DNA from: UBA1447 sp964627535
GTDB taxonomy: Bacteria; Bacillota; Clostridia; Oscillospirales; Acutalibacteraceae
DNA length: 64,000 nucleotides
NCBI GenBank assembly: GCA_964627535.1
Contig: CAZVJW010000008.1
Span: 1 to 64,000, forward strand
Direction: 5' to 3'
Numbering within the stretch: the stretch's first letter is position 1; each line of letters begins with the position of its first letter. Made by a program: the position numbers and the translations under genes. The notes under the pieces are model-generated. The model made no database searches and was not told where the DNA came from. It saw only the letters and a list, made by a program, of their open reading frames with translations. Below are positions 27,401 to 36,885 of this stretch, piece by piece.

Positions 27401-30400
27401 AAGCATGCCGCAGCTTTCGAAAACATACCGCCCCAAGGTTTCTAATGTGCCTGGAATCGAAAATCCAGTTAAGGCGGCACATTCGGAAAAAGCATGGTCC
27501 CCGATAGACAATACTCCGTTGCAGCCGTTGATACTTGCCAACGCCGCGCAGCATGAAAACGCACCGTCGCCGATATCCGTGACACTTGCGGGTATAGATA
27601 TGCTTGACAGTACTGTGCAGCCCGAAAACGAGTACACACCTATACCGGTTATACCGGGAGCCACGTCGACCGTTTCGATTGCGTTCGAGTACTCTTCCCA
27701 AGGAGCCGGAATGTCCTCATACGGCGCGCAGTCAAATATCCTGCCCGTTCCCGTTACCGCGAGGGCGCCTGTTGCGGGTTCAAACGACCAATTTGCATTT
27801 TCGCCGCAGACACCGGTAATAGCGGTTTCTTGCGGAACTTCCCCCGCATAAGCTGACGCGGCAGGCATAGCATTCTTCGGAATGATTGCAGAATTATTGA
27901 AGGCTTTACCAGAATTTTTTGATGAAACAGAATTCCCGTCTATTGTCAGCACATGAAAGACCGGGTAATCGCACTTGTTACTGCTGCCATACGCATCCGG
28001 ATGCCCGTAATAACAATCCGCCCCGGATTCAAATAAAATCCGCAGTTCGTTATTACTGTTTAAAGATATCCCTTCCGCCATCGGCGGTACTTCTAATGTC
28101 AGGAAGGCGTAATCAATATTAAACTCGTCACCGGATTTTTTATCTTTTACGCCATCTAAAGTTTTATATATTTTCGAGTCATTATCTCTGCCGTATGAAC
28201 CGGTAAAAATGAAGCTGCCGTCATCCAGCCGGACACAGCCCTGAATTTGCATTGGAATTTTTATTTTATATTTCTTTTCAAGCGGATATGTACCGTCAGA
28301 TAAAGATTTGATTTTATAACCGATCATTTTACTGCAGAACACCTTGGTAAAGACACCAACCCACAATAATGAACCATCATAATAACAAAACGACGCTGAG
28401 TCTTTCAAGGTTGAACTGACATCCGCGGTATAACATTCGGATATGGCTATTGTATCTCCGTCGCTTTTACCTTCAACGGTACTCTTTCTGACAATCAAGA
28501 AGCCTTCGCCTCTGCATATCCAGAGTTCATCGCCGACAACCGTTATCCCGCCGAAATGCGCTCCGCTCGCAACAAAAAGCGCTTTCGTTAATTCGCCTGT
28601 ATCTTTATTAATGATATATATTTTTGAATTCTTTCCGTCTTCTTCATTTTCTTTTGTTTTATAATACGCGGTAATATAAATATTCGTTTCATCTTCGCAT
28701 ATTCCCTGCGGCACATACTGGGTGTCAAGGCCGGGAATGGGGATAGAGGCTCCGCTGTAGTCAAGCATGTTAAAGAAGTCTTCATATTGATCAGGATTGG
28801 GTCTCGCATAGGCAGCGGATGAAAAACCACCGTAGAATCTTGTGCCGTTGATGTCCGCATATGCTCTGACTTTAAAATAATACTTATTACCGGTGGCCAG
28901 ATTTGTGGCTGTATAAGAGAGCTTGTTCGTGTCATTTATTTTTTTGTAATCGCCGTTTTTTGTTTCAGCACGATAAACTATATAACCGGCGGCGCCGTTA
29001 ACAGCGGCCCAAGTGATTTTTATGCTGCTGTTTGAACGGGAAACTGCTTTAACATTGGAAACGGTATCCAATGATGGGAAGATATCAGATGTCAGATTTA
29101 GTTTTAAAGCGGGACGGACACCGATACAGGTACTGTTGATATATTCGGTATCTCCGCCGATATCACCACCATCGCCAATAATGCCGGCATAGCCTGAAGT
29201 GATACCTGGCGACCGCAGCCACCAACAGCTATTTCCTAAATATGGACTATCCGGATATACCGAAAGCCCTTCACTTTTCGCAAAGTCCGTCCCCTGTGCC
29301 CGCCTGGCTGTGTCATATGTTAAGTGCGAGGAGCTGAACCCGAAGGCCGGATTCATGACCTCGCTGTATGAAAGTAGAAATAGCTTGTCGTAAGTGGTAT
29401 TGCCGCCTTCAGTGCCCCATATTGGATTATCGGCATTAACCACGGCACTCGTCTTTATCTTTGCATGTTCCGTTGAGTTGAAGGCTGTGTTGTAAAAATC
29501 ATTATTCAACCAGGAGCGCAGTGTATAGTTCTCCCCAGTCACATCGATATCATCCTCGTCATATGCGCTTGACGCTAACATCTTCTCTGCCATAACAAAG
29601 AGTTCGCTGTTGGTGTTAGAAAGAACTTGCCACTCGATCGGCTCGTATTTGAACCAGTAAACGGTATTGATAAAGTAGCCGTTATTAGGCTGATTGCTGT
29701 GAAATTCGTCTGGCGGCCACGTTGTGTAACCCGGCAAGTACTGGGTGAAATACGAGCGCTTATATCGGTTGCCGCCATAGTTTGCCGTGCCGTCGGCGCC
29801 AAGGGGTTGTGCGTTGAGCGCGATAATCAGGCCGGTATCCGTTACTTTGGTTTGTGGGTAGGAGCCGAATTCGATGATATCGCCGGTTACATAGGGTGCA
29901 TAGTTGTTTACTGTTATATTGCCAGGCTTTATTACAGGTATAATTAAATTTAATGCTGCATTATAAAAGTCTCCGACAGTTAGCGAAAGAGGTGTTATCC
30001 CTATCCAGACTGACTTCACGGTAAAAGTTATATCCAACAAAGAACCGGCGGCATTAATACCAACACTATTAACAACGCTAAAATGGATTGATGTAAAATT
30101 TCCGTTTACAGTATATGGAGAACCAGATGCAAGAAGACTGCCTGCGGCAGCAATTCCTAGTGCTCTACTTTTATAATTTAATTTAGTATTGTCGTATTTC
30201 AAAAACAAATCAGCTGCGGCCAAGCCGGAGTTAGCCGAAATATTTATAGATACGACAACATTTTCTCCTGCAGTACCGGTTACATTACTGACAGAAACCA
30301 ATACAGGGTTGGCAGCCGAGATACTAATAACTTTACTTGGAACCATGGAAACGACCACAATTATTGCCAAAAATACACTGAATAGCCGTTTTGAAATTTG

Positions 30401-30406
30401 TCTCAT
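24401..30406 (-). CDS. Giant secreted cohesin/LRR_5/CUB/dockerin protein (about 2001 aa)
   Basis: A multimodular exported protein. Order by approximate residue: signal peptide (1-30), cohesin-like module (35-165; SVSNVTGTAGENVVVSINIS, LFLKYDNTKLNYKS), DUF6273 (172-432; ends WWLRSPG ... GVRPALKLNL), FN3 (450-534), a beta-propeller-like region (540-820), LRR_5 repeats (865-1175), Big_3 (1190-1260), CUB-like (1267-1355), LRR_5 (1370-1525), Big_3 (1540-1605), CUB-like (1612-1702), LRR_5 (1710-1840), a pre-dockerin module and a C-terminal type I dockerin (GDLNGDGVIDTVDSD ... LFRDGIMDENDC). No catalytic domain was recognised, so a binding or adhesion role at the cell surface is likely. GGAG lies 8 bp before the ATG at 30406; an upstream ATG at 30457 has no signal-peptide continuity. 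Having cohesin and dockerin in one chain is notable. Confidence 0.82.
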   Translation of the reverse strand: MRQISKRLFSVFLAIIVVVSMVPSKVISISAANPVLVSVSNVTGTAGENVVVSINISANSGLAAADLFLKYDNTKLNYKSRALGIAAAGSLLASGSPYTVNGNFTSIHFSVVNSVGINAAGSLLDITFTVKSVWIGITPLSLTVGDFYNAALNLIIPVIKPGNITVNNYAPYVTGDIIEFGSYPQTKVTDTGLIIALNAQPLGADGTANYGGNRYKRSYFTQYLPGYTTWPPDEFHSNQPNNGYFINTVYWFKYEPIEWQVLSNTNSELFVMAEKMLASSAYDEDDIDVTGENYTLRSWLNNDFYNTAFNSTEHAKIKTSAVVNADNPIWGTEGGNTTYDKLFLLSYSEVMNPAFGFSSSHLTYDTARRAQGTDFAKSEGLSVYPDSPYLGNSCWWLRSPGITSGYAGIIGDGGDIGGDTEYINSTCIGVRPALKLNLTSDIFPSLDTVSNVKAVSRSNSSIKITWAAVNGAAGYIVYRAETKNGDYKKINDTNKLSYTATNLATGNKYYFKVRAYADINGTRFYGGFSSAAYARPNPDQYEDFFNMLDYSGASIPIPGLDTQYVPQGICEDETNIYITAYYKTKENEEDGKNSKIYIINKDTGELTKALFVASGAHFGGITVVGDELWICRGEGFLIVRKSTVEGKSDGDTIAISECYTADVSSTLKDSASFCYYDGSLLWVGVFTKVFCSKMIGYKIKSLSDGTYPLEKKYKIKIPMQIQGCVRLDDGSFIFTGSYGRDNDSKIYKTLDGVKDKKSGDEFNIDYAFLTLEVPPMAEGISLNSNNELRILFESGADCYYGHPDAYGSSNKCDYPVFHVLTIDGNSVSSKNSGKAFNNSAIIPKNAMPAASAYAGEVPQETAITGVCGENANWSFEPATGALAVTGTGRIFDCAPYEDIPAPWEEYSNAIETVDVAPGITGIGVYSFSGCTVLSSISIPASVTDIGDGAFSCCAALASINGCNGVLSIGDHAFSECAALTGFSIPGTLETLGRYVFESCGMLVNINVDSGNEVFSSVNGILTSKDESTIIICPEGKTGDMAVSSVITDIANDAFSNCSALTAIYIPDSVVSIGENAFYGCSGLKDITVPQSVVVIGENAFTACYDLIDIEVDSINSLFSSIDGCLYSKDESSLLRCPEGKTGSVVIRENVTSIGDSAFYGCDVVTIAGMAGSVAETYAAENGFTFLCIVQGLNLVDLPVKQTYALGETLDLAGLRLLSCGAGNSLSEISEFSVSGFDSAAAGIKTVVLDYSGQSVSFVIEVREDAVLSSAHPYANNSDVSFAYTHPESASYLEVEFSEKTSTEYGNDRICIFDGNGNQTGEYSGSQLAARKILVPGNSMTVTLISDSSSTDFGFEVVSITALDTNPAGICENGLEWSFDIAAETLEISGSGALNAYAGDTAPWYSFRYDIKSVHIGGGVSAIDNNAFSGLDALNAITVDAGNSAFTSVDGAVYSDNVDALLLCPPGKVGQLEIPGSVTAIRDAAVKGCAGLTYVIVPASVTEIPENTFEGCGEVTFIGESGSSAENYSKTNGFAFIHPGMNLLELPEKDVYSLGEPLNLSGMRLVYCDGLYNLTELSDCHVAGYQPQMMGSQVIDLLYSGEKASFTVTVGAAVLSSSHPYENGSNLEWIYVHPENAEFVEVMFSQTTRSEPGFDFFKVYDGSGNLIGEYTGAELAGRMIAVPGNSVKIILTSDSDISDYGFDACVQVFNGSAAGICGDDVNWSFDFASGTLALTGLGVMENYDDWTDNNAPWSYLKKYIISATLAEGISTIGSCAFAGFENLVSIILPDSVSNIGTGSFLNCANLSRIHIPDSVTGIGNQAFDGCGNLTIYSTSDSYAEVFTSARGITFEPYVSVVSSSNALIDLSNRYIYGLEPGTSALNGFISTADGYELICVSSSNGFGTGSTANITLDGIFIESYTIVIYGDLNGDGVIDTVDSDMIVDIGNYVLPQWDPVTDAAYIKAGDLFRDGIMDENDCIVLMDVQNFALNLDQRTGVAAAPG

Positions 30407-30524
30407 GTGTTTTTCTCCTGACCATAACATCGTTAAAATTTGTTTCGACAACAGCAAGCAGCCGCTTGCAATTTCCTATACAAAATCTCATTATTATTTT
30501 ATTCCTACATATCACTATTGGCGT

Positions 30525-30986
30525 TCAAAGCCATATTCTGACTTTCATTTTATGGCCGCACTTCGGGCAGGTAATTTCACGCTTGCCTTTCTTCTTGTTT
30601 AAGCGCAGAAAATCCTTGCAGTTCGGGCACCTTCGAAACCGGTGCGTACCGGAATATTTGATTCTGAGGTTTAAATTTTTCGTTATGCTTTTGAATTTAT
30701 TAGTTGTTTCGTAAAAATTCAACAATTTCAGCAGATTTTCAAATTTGAAGTTTTCATTCTGCCGCGCAGCGATATTTTTTGACAGCATCCTGAAAAGGGT
30801 AAGCGCAAAAAGTGCAAACGAAACAGCGGAAAGTATGGCTGATGGCTGCCACGCCCTGACAAATGAATTCACGACATTTACGATTAATCCAAGTATCAGC
30901 AGAAATCCGGTCAGCTTGTCAAAACCGTTTCTGCCATACATGAACTGCGCAATTTTCATTGCATACTCTCTCAATTTGCTCTGCAT
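30525..30986 (-). CDS. Small membrane protein with C-terminal zinc ribbon
   Basis: A 153-residue protein with two membrane helices (around residues 24-42 and 48-66) and a C-terminal zinc ribbon, RRCPNCKDFLRL ... REITCPKCGHKMKV (CxxC-x15-CxxC). Related small proteins are common in Clostridia but have no known function; the ribbon may bind RNA, DNA or protein at the membrane. AAGGGAGAAA precedes the ATG. It lies between the giant cohesin/dockerin gene and the beta-helix gene on the same strand. Confidence 0.75.
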   Translation of the reverse strand: MQSKLREYAMKIAQFMYGRNGFDKLTGFLLILGLIVNVVNSFVRAWQPSAILSAVSFALFALTLFRMLSKNIAARQNENFKFENLLKLLNFYETTNKFKSITKNLNLRIKYSGTHRFRRCPNCKDFLRLNKKKGKREITCPKCGHKMKVRIWL

Positions 30987-31121
30987 ATTTTCTCCCTTAT
31001 GGTAATTGTATAAATACTATAATTCTCTGTAAATCCATAATCATTTCAAACTACTGCTGCCGATTCCGGGTGCGCACAGCCAAATTGTTAATACCGGCAC
31101 CGATGCAGGGCGAGCAGGCTT

Positions 31122-33002
31122 TCAATGATTGTACGCAACATCAAACATAGCCGGATTCAGGAACTTCGGCATCTCCGGCAAAAACATATTTTTGCTTTTG
31201 GTCCAGACATTGTTTTTAAGATTAACCGAAGTGCAGTAAAAACCGAAGTTCAGTCTGCCTCTGTCAACATCCCTTGAATATGTTAAATCGTTTGAAACCG
31301 AATTGCCGCTGAACTCAAGCCCCGACACATTATTTGCGTCGAGAATATACGACGGCGAGTCTTTAAAGGTATTGCTGCTTATCTCAATATTGGTAAACGC
31401 GGTTGTTGTTTTGGCTGCTTTCCCGGCGATTTGCGTTCCGATGAATATTGCAGCGCCCCAATTGCTGTAGCTGCACATATTAAAGGTATTGTTTCTGACA
31501 ATAAGGTTGTCAACGCCGGTACCCTCCTGCCAAAAACCCGGCGAGATATCCATAATAATTCTGATGGCGTTACCCATGATTTTATAAAAAGTATTGTTTT
31601 CACAAAGTCCATTGCTGGATTGTAACAGAAGCCCCCTTGCCCTGTTCTCGTGAAAACGGCTGCCTCTGATCACATAATTTCCGCTGAAATGAGCCGTGTT
31701 AAAAAGCATTCCGTCCTTTTTAACGGTTTCGGGCAATTTATTGGAAAGAGTAACGGTATAAAGCCCTCCCCCCACGGGCGAAACGGATACCGCAGCGGAG
31801 GTAAAATCAAGTGTTTCAAAATTGCTGTTTTTGAAAGCCAGTATGTCCCCCGGAAGAATCGCTGCCGCCATCCAGCCCTGTACAACGAGTGTTTTGCTGT
31901 CCGTTACACCATTGATGCAGCCGAGATTATCATGAATATTGACACCGTCGTCACCCATAAAGCTGAAATCACAGTTTTCTACGCGAAAATACCCGTTTGA
32001 ATCCGCGATATGCAGGGCGTCCGCGGTTACGGAAACACGGCGGGTTGCCGCAAAGGCGGGGTTCAGCCCAACGGTCGTGTTCAAAAACTGAAAATGATTG
32101 GCCCCGCCCTCGACCACAAAACCCATGCCCGCGGCGCCGTAAATATTTACCCCGTCAAAGGTGATATTTTTGCTGTTGTTGTAAAGGTAAAAAACGGCGC
32201 TGCCGTAAACATAATGGCGCAGCAGGTACACTTCGCCGTTCAGAAAGTTATCCAGCATACCATTATGCGTAACTTTCAATACGTTGCTGCCAACCTTTTC
32301 CACGCCGGCAATTGCCCCGGAGCTGTTATACAGATATGCTTCTTTTGAGCTTTCTTTCGCGCCGGGGGTCAGAGTTTCGGCATCATATTGTGTAAGCGCG
32401 GAAAAAACAATATTTTCATTTACTTCGGCAAGCTCCGTAAAAACAAGGTCCAGCGTATGGTTTTGCGCGTCGGCATTTTCAACACGCACAATTGAGCCGA
32501 GCCGCGAGGCCTCCCAGTTCCAGTCGATTGTTAAATTGTTGAATTCAACGCGGTCGCAGTTTGACAAACTCAGATAACTGCTGCCGTAACTGAAAACAAA
32601 TCTGGCGCCGTTGCCTTCAAAATATATATCCGTTAAGCTGTCGAGGCCAAAGCCGGCGTCGGTGTTGAAGGCGTAATCTCCCGCTTCAAAAACAACACGT
32701 GTTTTGGGGTGCTGTCTGCAATAGCTCACAATCTCGGCAAACGCTGCGTAATTATCGGCATTAGCAGCAATAAAACCGAAGTCGGCTGCGTAAACGGTGT
32801 TCAGCGCGTCCGCTTTGGGGCGGACAACATAAAAGACAGAATCCTCCACGCCGCGTATCTCATCATAAACGCAGTATTCGGATATCACCGGCTTTTCCTC
32901 TGAGTTTACTGACGTCTGAGGAACATCGGGGATCACAAACCCAAAGATGTTGGATATCATTGTTGATACCAGCATCAGCAAGGAAACGAATTTTATCACC
33001 AT
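31122..33002 (-). CDS. Secreted right-handed beta-helix glycosidase-like protein (GH110-like)
   Basis: A 626-residue protein with an N-terminal signal or anchor (MVIKFVSLLMLVSTMISNIF) and a long right-handed parallel beta helix of Asn-rich turns. A central block reads DALHIADSNGYFRVENCDFS followed by MGDDGVNIHDN; the paired Asp and following His in that context are typical of GH110 alpha-1,3-galactosidases, which remove terminal alpha-galactose from blood-group B or linear B structures. The family assignment is therefore likely but not proven; pectate-lyase-fold hydrolases share the scaffold. It is 19 bp downstream of a GPH transporter gene and ends a run of GH3, GH36 and transporter genes, which supports a role in alpha-galactoside breakdown. 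AGGAAGGTG precedes the ATG. Confidence 0.68.
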   Translation of the reverse strand: MVIKFVSLLMLVSTMISNIFGFVIPDVPQTSVNSEEKPVISEYCVYDEIRGVEDSVFYVVRPKADALNTVYAADFGFIAANADNYAAFAEIVSYCRQHPKTRVVFEAGDYAFNTDAGFGLDSLTDIYFEGNGARFVFSYGSSYLSLSNCDRVEFNNLTIDWNWEASRLGSIVRVENADAQNHTLDLVFTELAEVNENIVFSALTQYDAETLTPGAKESSKEAYLYNSSGAIAGVEKVGSNVLKVTHNGMLDNFLNGEVYLLRHYVYGSAVFYLYNNSKNITFDGVNIYGAAGMGFVVEGGANHFQFLNTTVGLNPAFAATRRVSVTADALHIADSNGYFRVENCDFSFMGDDGVNIHDNLGCINGVTDSKTLVVQGWMAAAILPGDILAFKNSNFETLDFTSAAVSVSPVGGGLYTVTLSNKLPETVKKDGMLFNTAHFSGNYVIRGSRFHENRARGLLLQSSNGLCENNTFYKIMGNAIRIIMDISPGFWQEGTGVDNLIVRNNTFNMCSYSNWGAAIFIGTQIAGKAAKTTTAFTNIEISSNTFKDSPSYILDANNVSGLEFSGNSVSNDLTYSRDVDRGRLNFGFYCTSVNLKNNVWTKSKNMFLPEMPKFLNPAMFDVAYNH

Positions 33003-33021
33003 AGGTTCACCTTCCTAACAA

Positions 33022-34512
33022 TTAATCCGAGCCGAATGTTTGATGCGGGTCATTTTCTATGTTGCCGGTTTCTTCATAAGCCTTGCTCAAGTGCGCTCTT
33101 CGTTCATTCAGTTCCGCATACATTCTTTCCCGATTGGTGCGGTTAATGTTGTAGAAAAACTTGGGGAACATCGAAATAAGCCCTGTAATTGAAGGAACAA
33201 GCGTACACATGATAAACATTAAATATTTTGTTCTGTCGGACTGCCCGCCAAAGCCGGCAGTGATATTGTATCCGATTTTTTTGAGAATTAGTGTTGTGAA
33301 TGTGGAATTAGTGTTGGTGACGATTTTGGTAATCATATTCTTTGCGGCGATGGTCATGCCTTCTGTGCGGTATCCGTTTTCCCACTCAGAGTAGTCCAGC
33401 GCTTCATTTAATATTTCCCTTGGAAGAATTTTTTTCATTCCGGAAGTCAATTGCCAAATCGTTTCCTTCACCATTAAAATCGGAACCATATATTTGATAC
33501 TGCGGAACCACCCGCCGGTGCCGCTCCCGCCGATCGAACCGAGCATAAACACAACGAGAGAGAGGATGTGTCCCATATGTGAGCCGAAAATCCACAGGTA
33601 TTTTGTTGCGAATTTTTTGCGCGACCAGGCAAGATATGTGTAACTGAGATAATAAGCCGGTGTGGATGGAATACTGATAAACGTTTTTATCAGCAACGAA
33701 CCGAGCACATCGAGATAATAATTATCCATCCCCGTTGAAATCGTTAAAGCGTTGAGCAAATCTGAAATCATGATAATCCGCAAAGGCTTGCTCTTGATAA
33801 TGGAAAGAAAGCCCTGTTTGATATTCGGGCGCTGAACCGATTGCTGTACACGTTCCTTTGTTATAAAAAAACAGAGCATTGCAAAAACGCCGCTTACGAG
33901 CGTTGTCATAACACCGATGGACACATAAACCGTTCGAAGCGATGATTGAATCATATTGTGGTTGACCATGTCAATCAATACCGCCAAAAGGAACTCCGGA
34001 ATGTTTTCGTAGAATGAGGAGAAAACCTCCGATTTGGTGAGAATACCCATTCGCTCCTGAGGATTGGGTGTTACAGTGGATATCAAGCCGGTTTCAGCAA
34101 TGGAGCGAAAGGTTCCGCCGCCTTCCCGGAGCATTGCCAGAATAAGCCAATAAAATAATTTTCCTGCGTCAAAAGGATTTTGCCCAAAAAACATCGGTGT
34201 CAGCCAGTAAAACACAGTTCCGAAGGTACCCAAGAAACCGAATATGACGAGGTAAGGCCTGAATTTACCGTACCTGGTCCTTGTTCTGTCGACAATCGCC
34301 CCGATAAAAGAGTCGTTGACAATATCCCAAACACTGTTAATCGCGTTGATGACGGTTTGCCAGCCAAGGTCAATTTTAACAACATCCAAAAGAAACCGGG
34401 TTGTGTATTGGTTAATCGTAAAGGTTTTTGATGAATCAAAGAGAATGTAACCAATCGTTTCTTTTAAGCTGACATAACGGCGATTCTGATTGATTGTTGA
34501 GCTTGATTGCAT
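33022..34512 (-). CDS. GPH-family (MFS_2) sugar:cation symporter
   Basis: A 496-residue transporter closely related to the one at 8625-10121. It shows RRYVSLKETIGYILFDSSK at the N-terminus, DSFIGAIVDRTRTRYGKF in the helix 2/3 loop and ALDYSEWENGYRTEG in the later cytoplasmic loop. About 12 membrane helices are visible. It is placed between a GH36 gene upstream and a beta-helix gene 19 bp downstream, so its substrate is probably the galactoside released outside the cell by those enzymes (inference). Confidence 0.88.
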   Translation of the reverse strand: MQSSSTINQNRRYVSLKETIGYILFDSSKTFTINQYTTRFLLDVVKIDLGWQTVINAINSVWDIVNDSFIGAIVDRTRTRYGKFRPYLVIFGFLGTFGTVFYWLTPMFFGQNPFDAGKLFYWLILAMLREGGGTFRSIAETGLISTVTPNPQERMGILTKSEVFSSFYENIPEFLLAVLIDMVNHNMIQSSLRTVYVSIGVMTTLVSGVFAMLCFFITKERVQQSVQRPNIKQGFLSIIKSKPLRIIMISDLLNALTISTGMDNYYLDVLGSLLIKTFISIPSTPAYYLSYTYLAWSRKKFATKYLWIFGSHMGHILSLVVFMLGSIGGSGTGGWFRSIKYMVPILMVKETIWQLTSGMKKILPREILNEALDYSEWENGYRTEGMTIAAKNMITKIVTNTNSTFTTLILKKIGYNITAGFGGQSDRTKYLMFIMCTLVPSITGLISMFPKFFYNINRTNRERMYAELNERRAHLSKAYEETGNIENDPHQTFGSD

Positions 34513-34679
34513 AGGAGTCCCCTTTATCCCATATAGTTTCCCACCGCGGGTTAATTCGTCATACTTTTTTACGCTTTTTATATTTATATCTCTTTTTTAA
34601 CACTTTTGCTGTGTTTTGCTCTAATTCGCACATTCTGTTTTCAAGGTTACTCTGACTCGCTCGGTCGTATATATTTTGC

Positions 34680-36800
34680 CTACTGTTTTGCTTTTTCAAT
34701 AAAAATAAGCGATGCCGACGCAGGGTTGGCAAGGTTTATCATAATCCCTTGTTTGAGTTCGGCACCCGAAATCGAAGTGAACGAATTAAGCCCGTCAGAA
34801 TCGGTCAATGTATATATAGAGTCATCCTTTACGCCTCTGAGGCAAATCTTGTATGAATTCTCTTTGTTGCCGCTTTGCCTGAAGACCTGCAGAACACCGG
34901 ATTCATCCGTTGGGTCAAAGTACATCCACGAAGTCCAGCCCGTGCTGTCGGTATGGTTATGCCAGGGCGTCAGGGCATAGAAATCGCTGTAGTAATATTG
35001 CTTGATGCGGTCCCATTCGCCAAGGGCGGTTCTCAGCGTGTTAAAATTGAAATTCGGGTCCCTGCTCCATGCGCCGCCGTAGGCGTTAATCGGCAAAAAG
35101 CTTACCCTTGAAAGGTATTTTGTCGCCGAGGTGTCCGTACCGAATGGCGCAAGCATGTTGGTGCCGTTGCACGGTATCCATTTCATAAAGGTTGTTGTCA
35201 CCGAAAGCCTTATTTCCGGTGTGTATCTGTCCGCGTCGCTTCTTAAAAACGGTACGGCTCTTCTCATTGTTTCAAGGTCATTTCGTCTGCCGCCCGAAGC
35301 GCAGCTATCGATGATGGTGCTTCTGCCCGTTTCCGCGCAGAATGCAATTATTTTGTCCCACAGTGCCAAATGCCCTTGAATATATTTGTTTTCCGTTATG
35401 CCCGTTCTGAAAAGCCCCTCTTCAAAATCGGCCTTTTTCCAGTTGGATGCAGGGTTGGTATTAAAATCTTCCCGGTATAAATCCACACCGGTTTCTTCAA
35501 GCACGGTTTTTATTTTATTAAATGTCCATTCAAGGCAGGCGGGATTCCCCAGATTTGAAATGTTGCTGCCGATTTTCCAGCTGCTGTCATAACCGTAGTT
35601 CTTGCAAAACGCGTCAAAATCCTTTACGCCGATTCTTTCGGGTTCAAACCATAAAAGCGTTTTTGTCCCGTTCGCCTTTAAATAATTTGACATTTCTAGA
35701 AATGTACCGGCCGGCCATTTATTTTTGTCCAGTGTCAGCGTCCCCGTTCTGCTCCACTCGCTCCAGATTGACTGGCCGTTTTCGTCATAATACCAACCAG
35801 CGTCATACCACTGGTAGTCAAAATGCAGGTTTTCTGCCAGCACCTTGTCGAAGCTGGCTTTCCATGACGAATGTTCAAAACCGACGCTGCCGTCGCTGCT
35901 TGGATTCGGGCTGTCGGTGCTTAAATGAAAACATGTTTTCGGCTGCATCGGCTCCGCGGAAGCCGTTGTTTCGGAAGGCATGTTGCAGTCAATATACCAG
36001 TTGCGCCAAAGCTGGGTTGCTTTGTCCTCATCGCGCCCGTAATACCTTAAAAAAGCCATAAGCGGTGTTCTGACTTTTTCACCGGGCTTCAGGTATGTGC
36101 ACATACCGTTTGTGCCTGTTCCCGTAAAATGCGTATTGCCTTTGTAGTCATAAGAAAAAGAGGCTTTCCATGTTCCCGGCCAGCCGATGGCTATCATTGT
36201 GCCGCCGCTGTCCGTTTCCAGGTTAAAATACGGGAAGTTATTATCCGTCGACCTTCCGTCTTTGGAAACAAAATTCCGCGGGAAAAGGGTTACATCATAT
36301 TGATAAGGCTCATACCAACCGTCACCGTCACCGTTTATGCCTTTCAGCACGGGGTTGCTTCCGGTGAAGTACATATCGGCCGCCGCAACACATGATAAAA
36401 CCGAAGTATTTTCCGTCCCGGTATTTTCAAAGCTCACGGTCCACTCATATGCGTTGTATGCGGAATAATATGAGCTTATAACTGTCACTTGCAGCTTGTT
36501 GTCGCTGTGCAGCAGTACAGCTTCGGTCGTTTCTTTTTTTTTGCCGGCAACTGTTTTACAGCTGATTTCTTTGAAATCACCAAATCCTGAATATTTCTTT
36601 GTTCCGTACATAAAGCTCATAGGCAGCTTTGCCAAATTATCGATATAAGCGTGGTACTCTTCATAAGTTGCCATACGCGTTTCATCCTCCGTGTAATTTT
36701 TCGGCTGAAGATAATACGGTTCTCCGCTGAGAAAAGCCATAATCATTGCAAGCAGCGAAGAAACGAATGCATAAAAAGAAGAAATTAAGAGTTCCATCAT
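34680..36800 (-). CDS. GH36-like alpha-galactosidase / alpha-N-acetylgalactosaminidase, exported
   Basis: A 706-residue glycoside hydrolase clan D enzyme. An N-terminal hydrophobic segment (MMELLISSFYAFVSSLLAMI) acts as signal or anchor, followed by a beta-sandwich (about 30-270), a TIM barrel (about 280-600) and a C-terminal beta domain. Barrel motifs include DYQWYDAGWYYDENG, LLWFEPERIG, LYREDFNTNP (nucleophile Asp) and IDSCASGGRRNDLETMRR followed by FLRSDAD (acid/base Asp), as in GH36. The enzyme retains anomeric configuration and releases alpha-galactose or alpha-GalNAc. Start: the ATGATG at 36800 sits 6 bp after GGAGG; a TTG at 36806 overlaps that site. It is 85 bp downstream of the GH3 gene. 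Confidence 0.85.
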   Translation of the reverse strand: MMELLISSFYAFVSSLLAMIMAFLSGEPYYLQPKNYTEDETRMATYEEYHAYIDNLAKLPMSFMYGTKKYSGFGDFKEISCKTVAGKKKETTEAVLLHSDNKLQVTVISSYYSAYNAYEWTVSFENTGTENTSVLSCVAAADMYFTGSNPVLKGINGDGDGWYEPYQYDVTLFPRNFVSKDGRSTDNNFPYFNLETDSGGTMIAIGWPGTWKASFSYDYKGNTHFTGTGTNGMCTYLKPGEKVRTPLMAFLRYYGRDEDKATQLWRNWYIDCNMPSETTASAEPMQPKTCFHLSTDSPNPSSDGSVGFEHSSWKASFDKVLAENLHFDYQWYDAGWYYDENGQSIWSEWSRTGTLTLDKNKWPAGTFLEMSNYLKANGTKTLLWFEPERIGVKDFDAFCKNYGYDSSWKIGSNISNLGNPACLEWTFNKIKTVLEETGVDLYREDFNTNPASNWKKADFEEGLFRTGITENKYIQGHLALWDKIIAFCAETGRSTIIDSCASGGRRNDLETMRRAVPFLRSDADRYTPEIRLSVTTTFMKWIPCNGTNMLAPFGTDTSATKYLSRVSFLPINAYGGAWSRDPNFNFNTLRTALGEWDRIKQYYYSDFYALTPWHNHTDSTGWTSWMYFDPTDESGVLQVFRQSGNKENSYKICLRGVKDDSIYTLTDSDGLNSFTSISGAELKQGIMINLANPASASLIFIEKAKQ

Positions 36801-36885
36801 AACCAACCTCCGTGCAAATTCAATTAATCGATTGTATCATATTAACATTTTCAACACAAGCAAGGCGTTGCCGAAAACGAAATTT

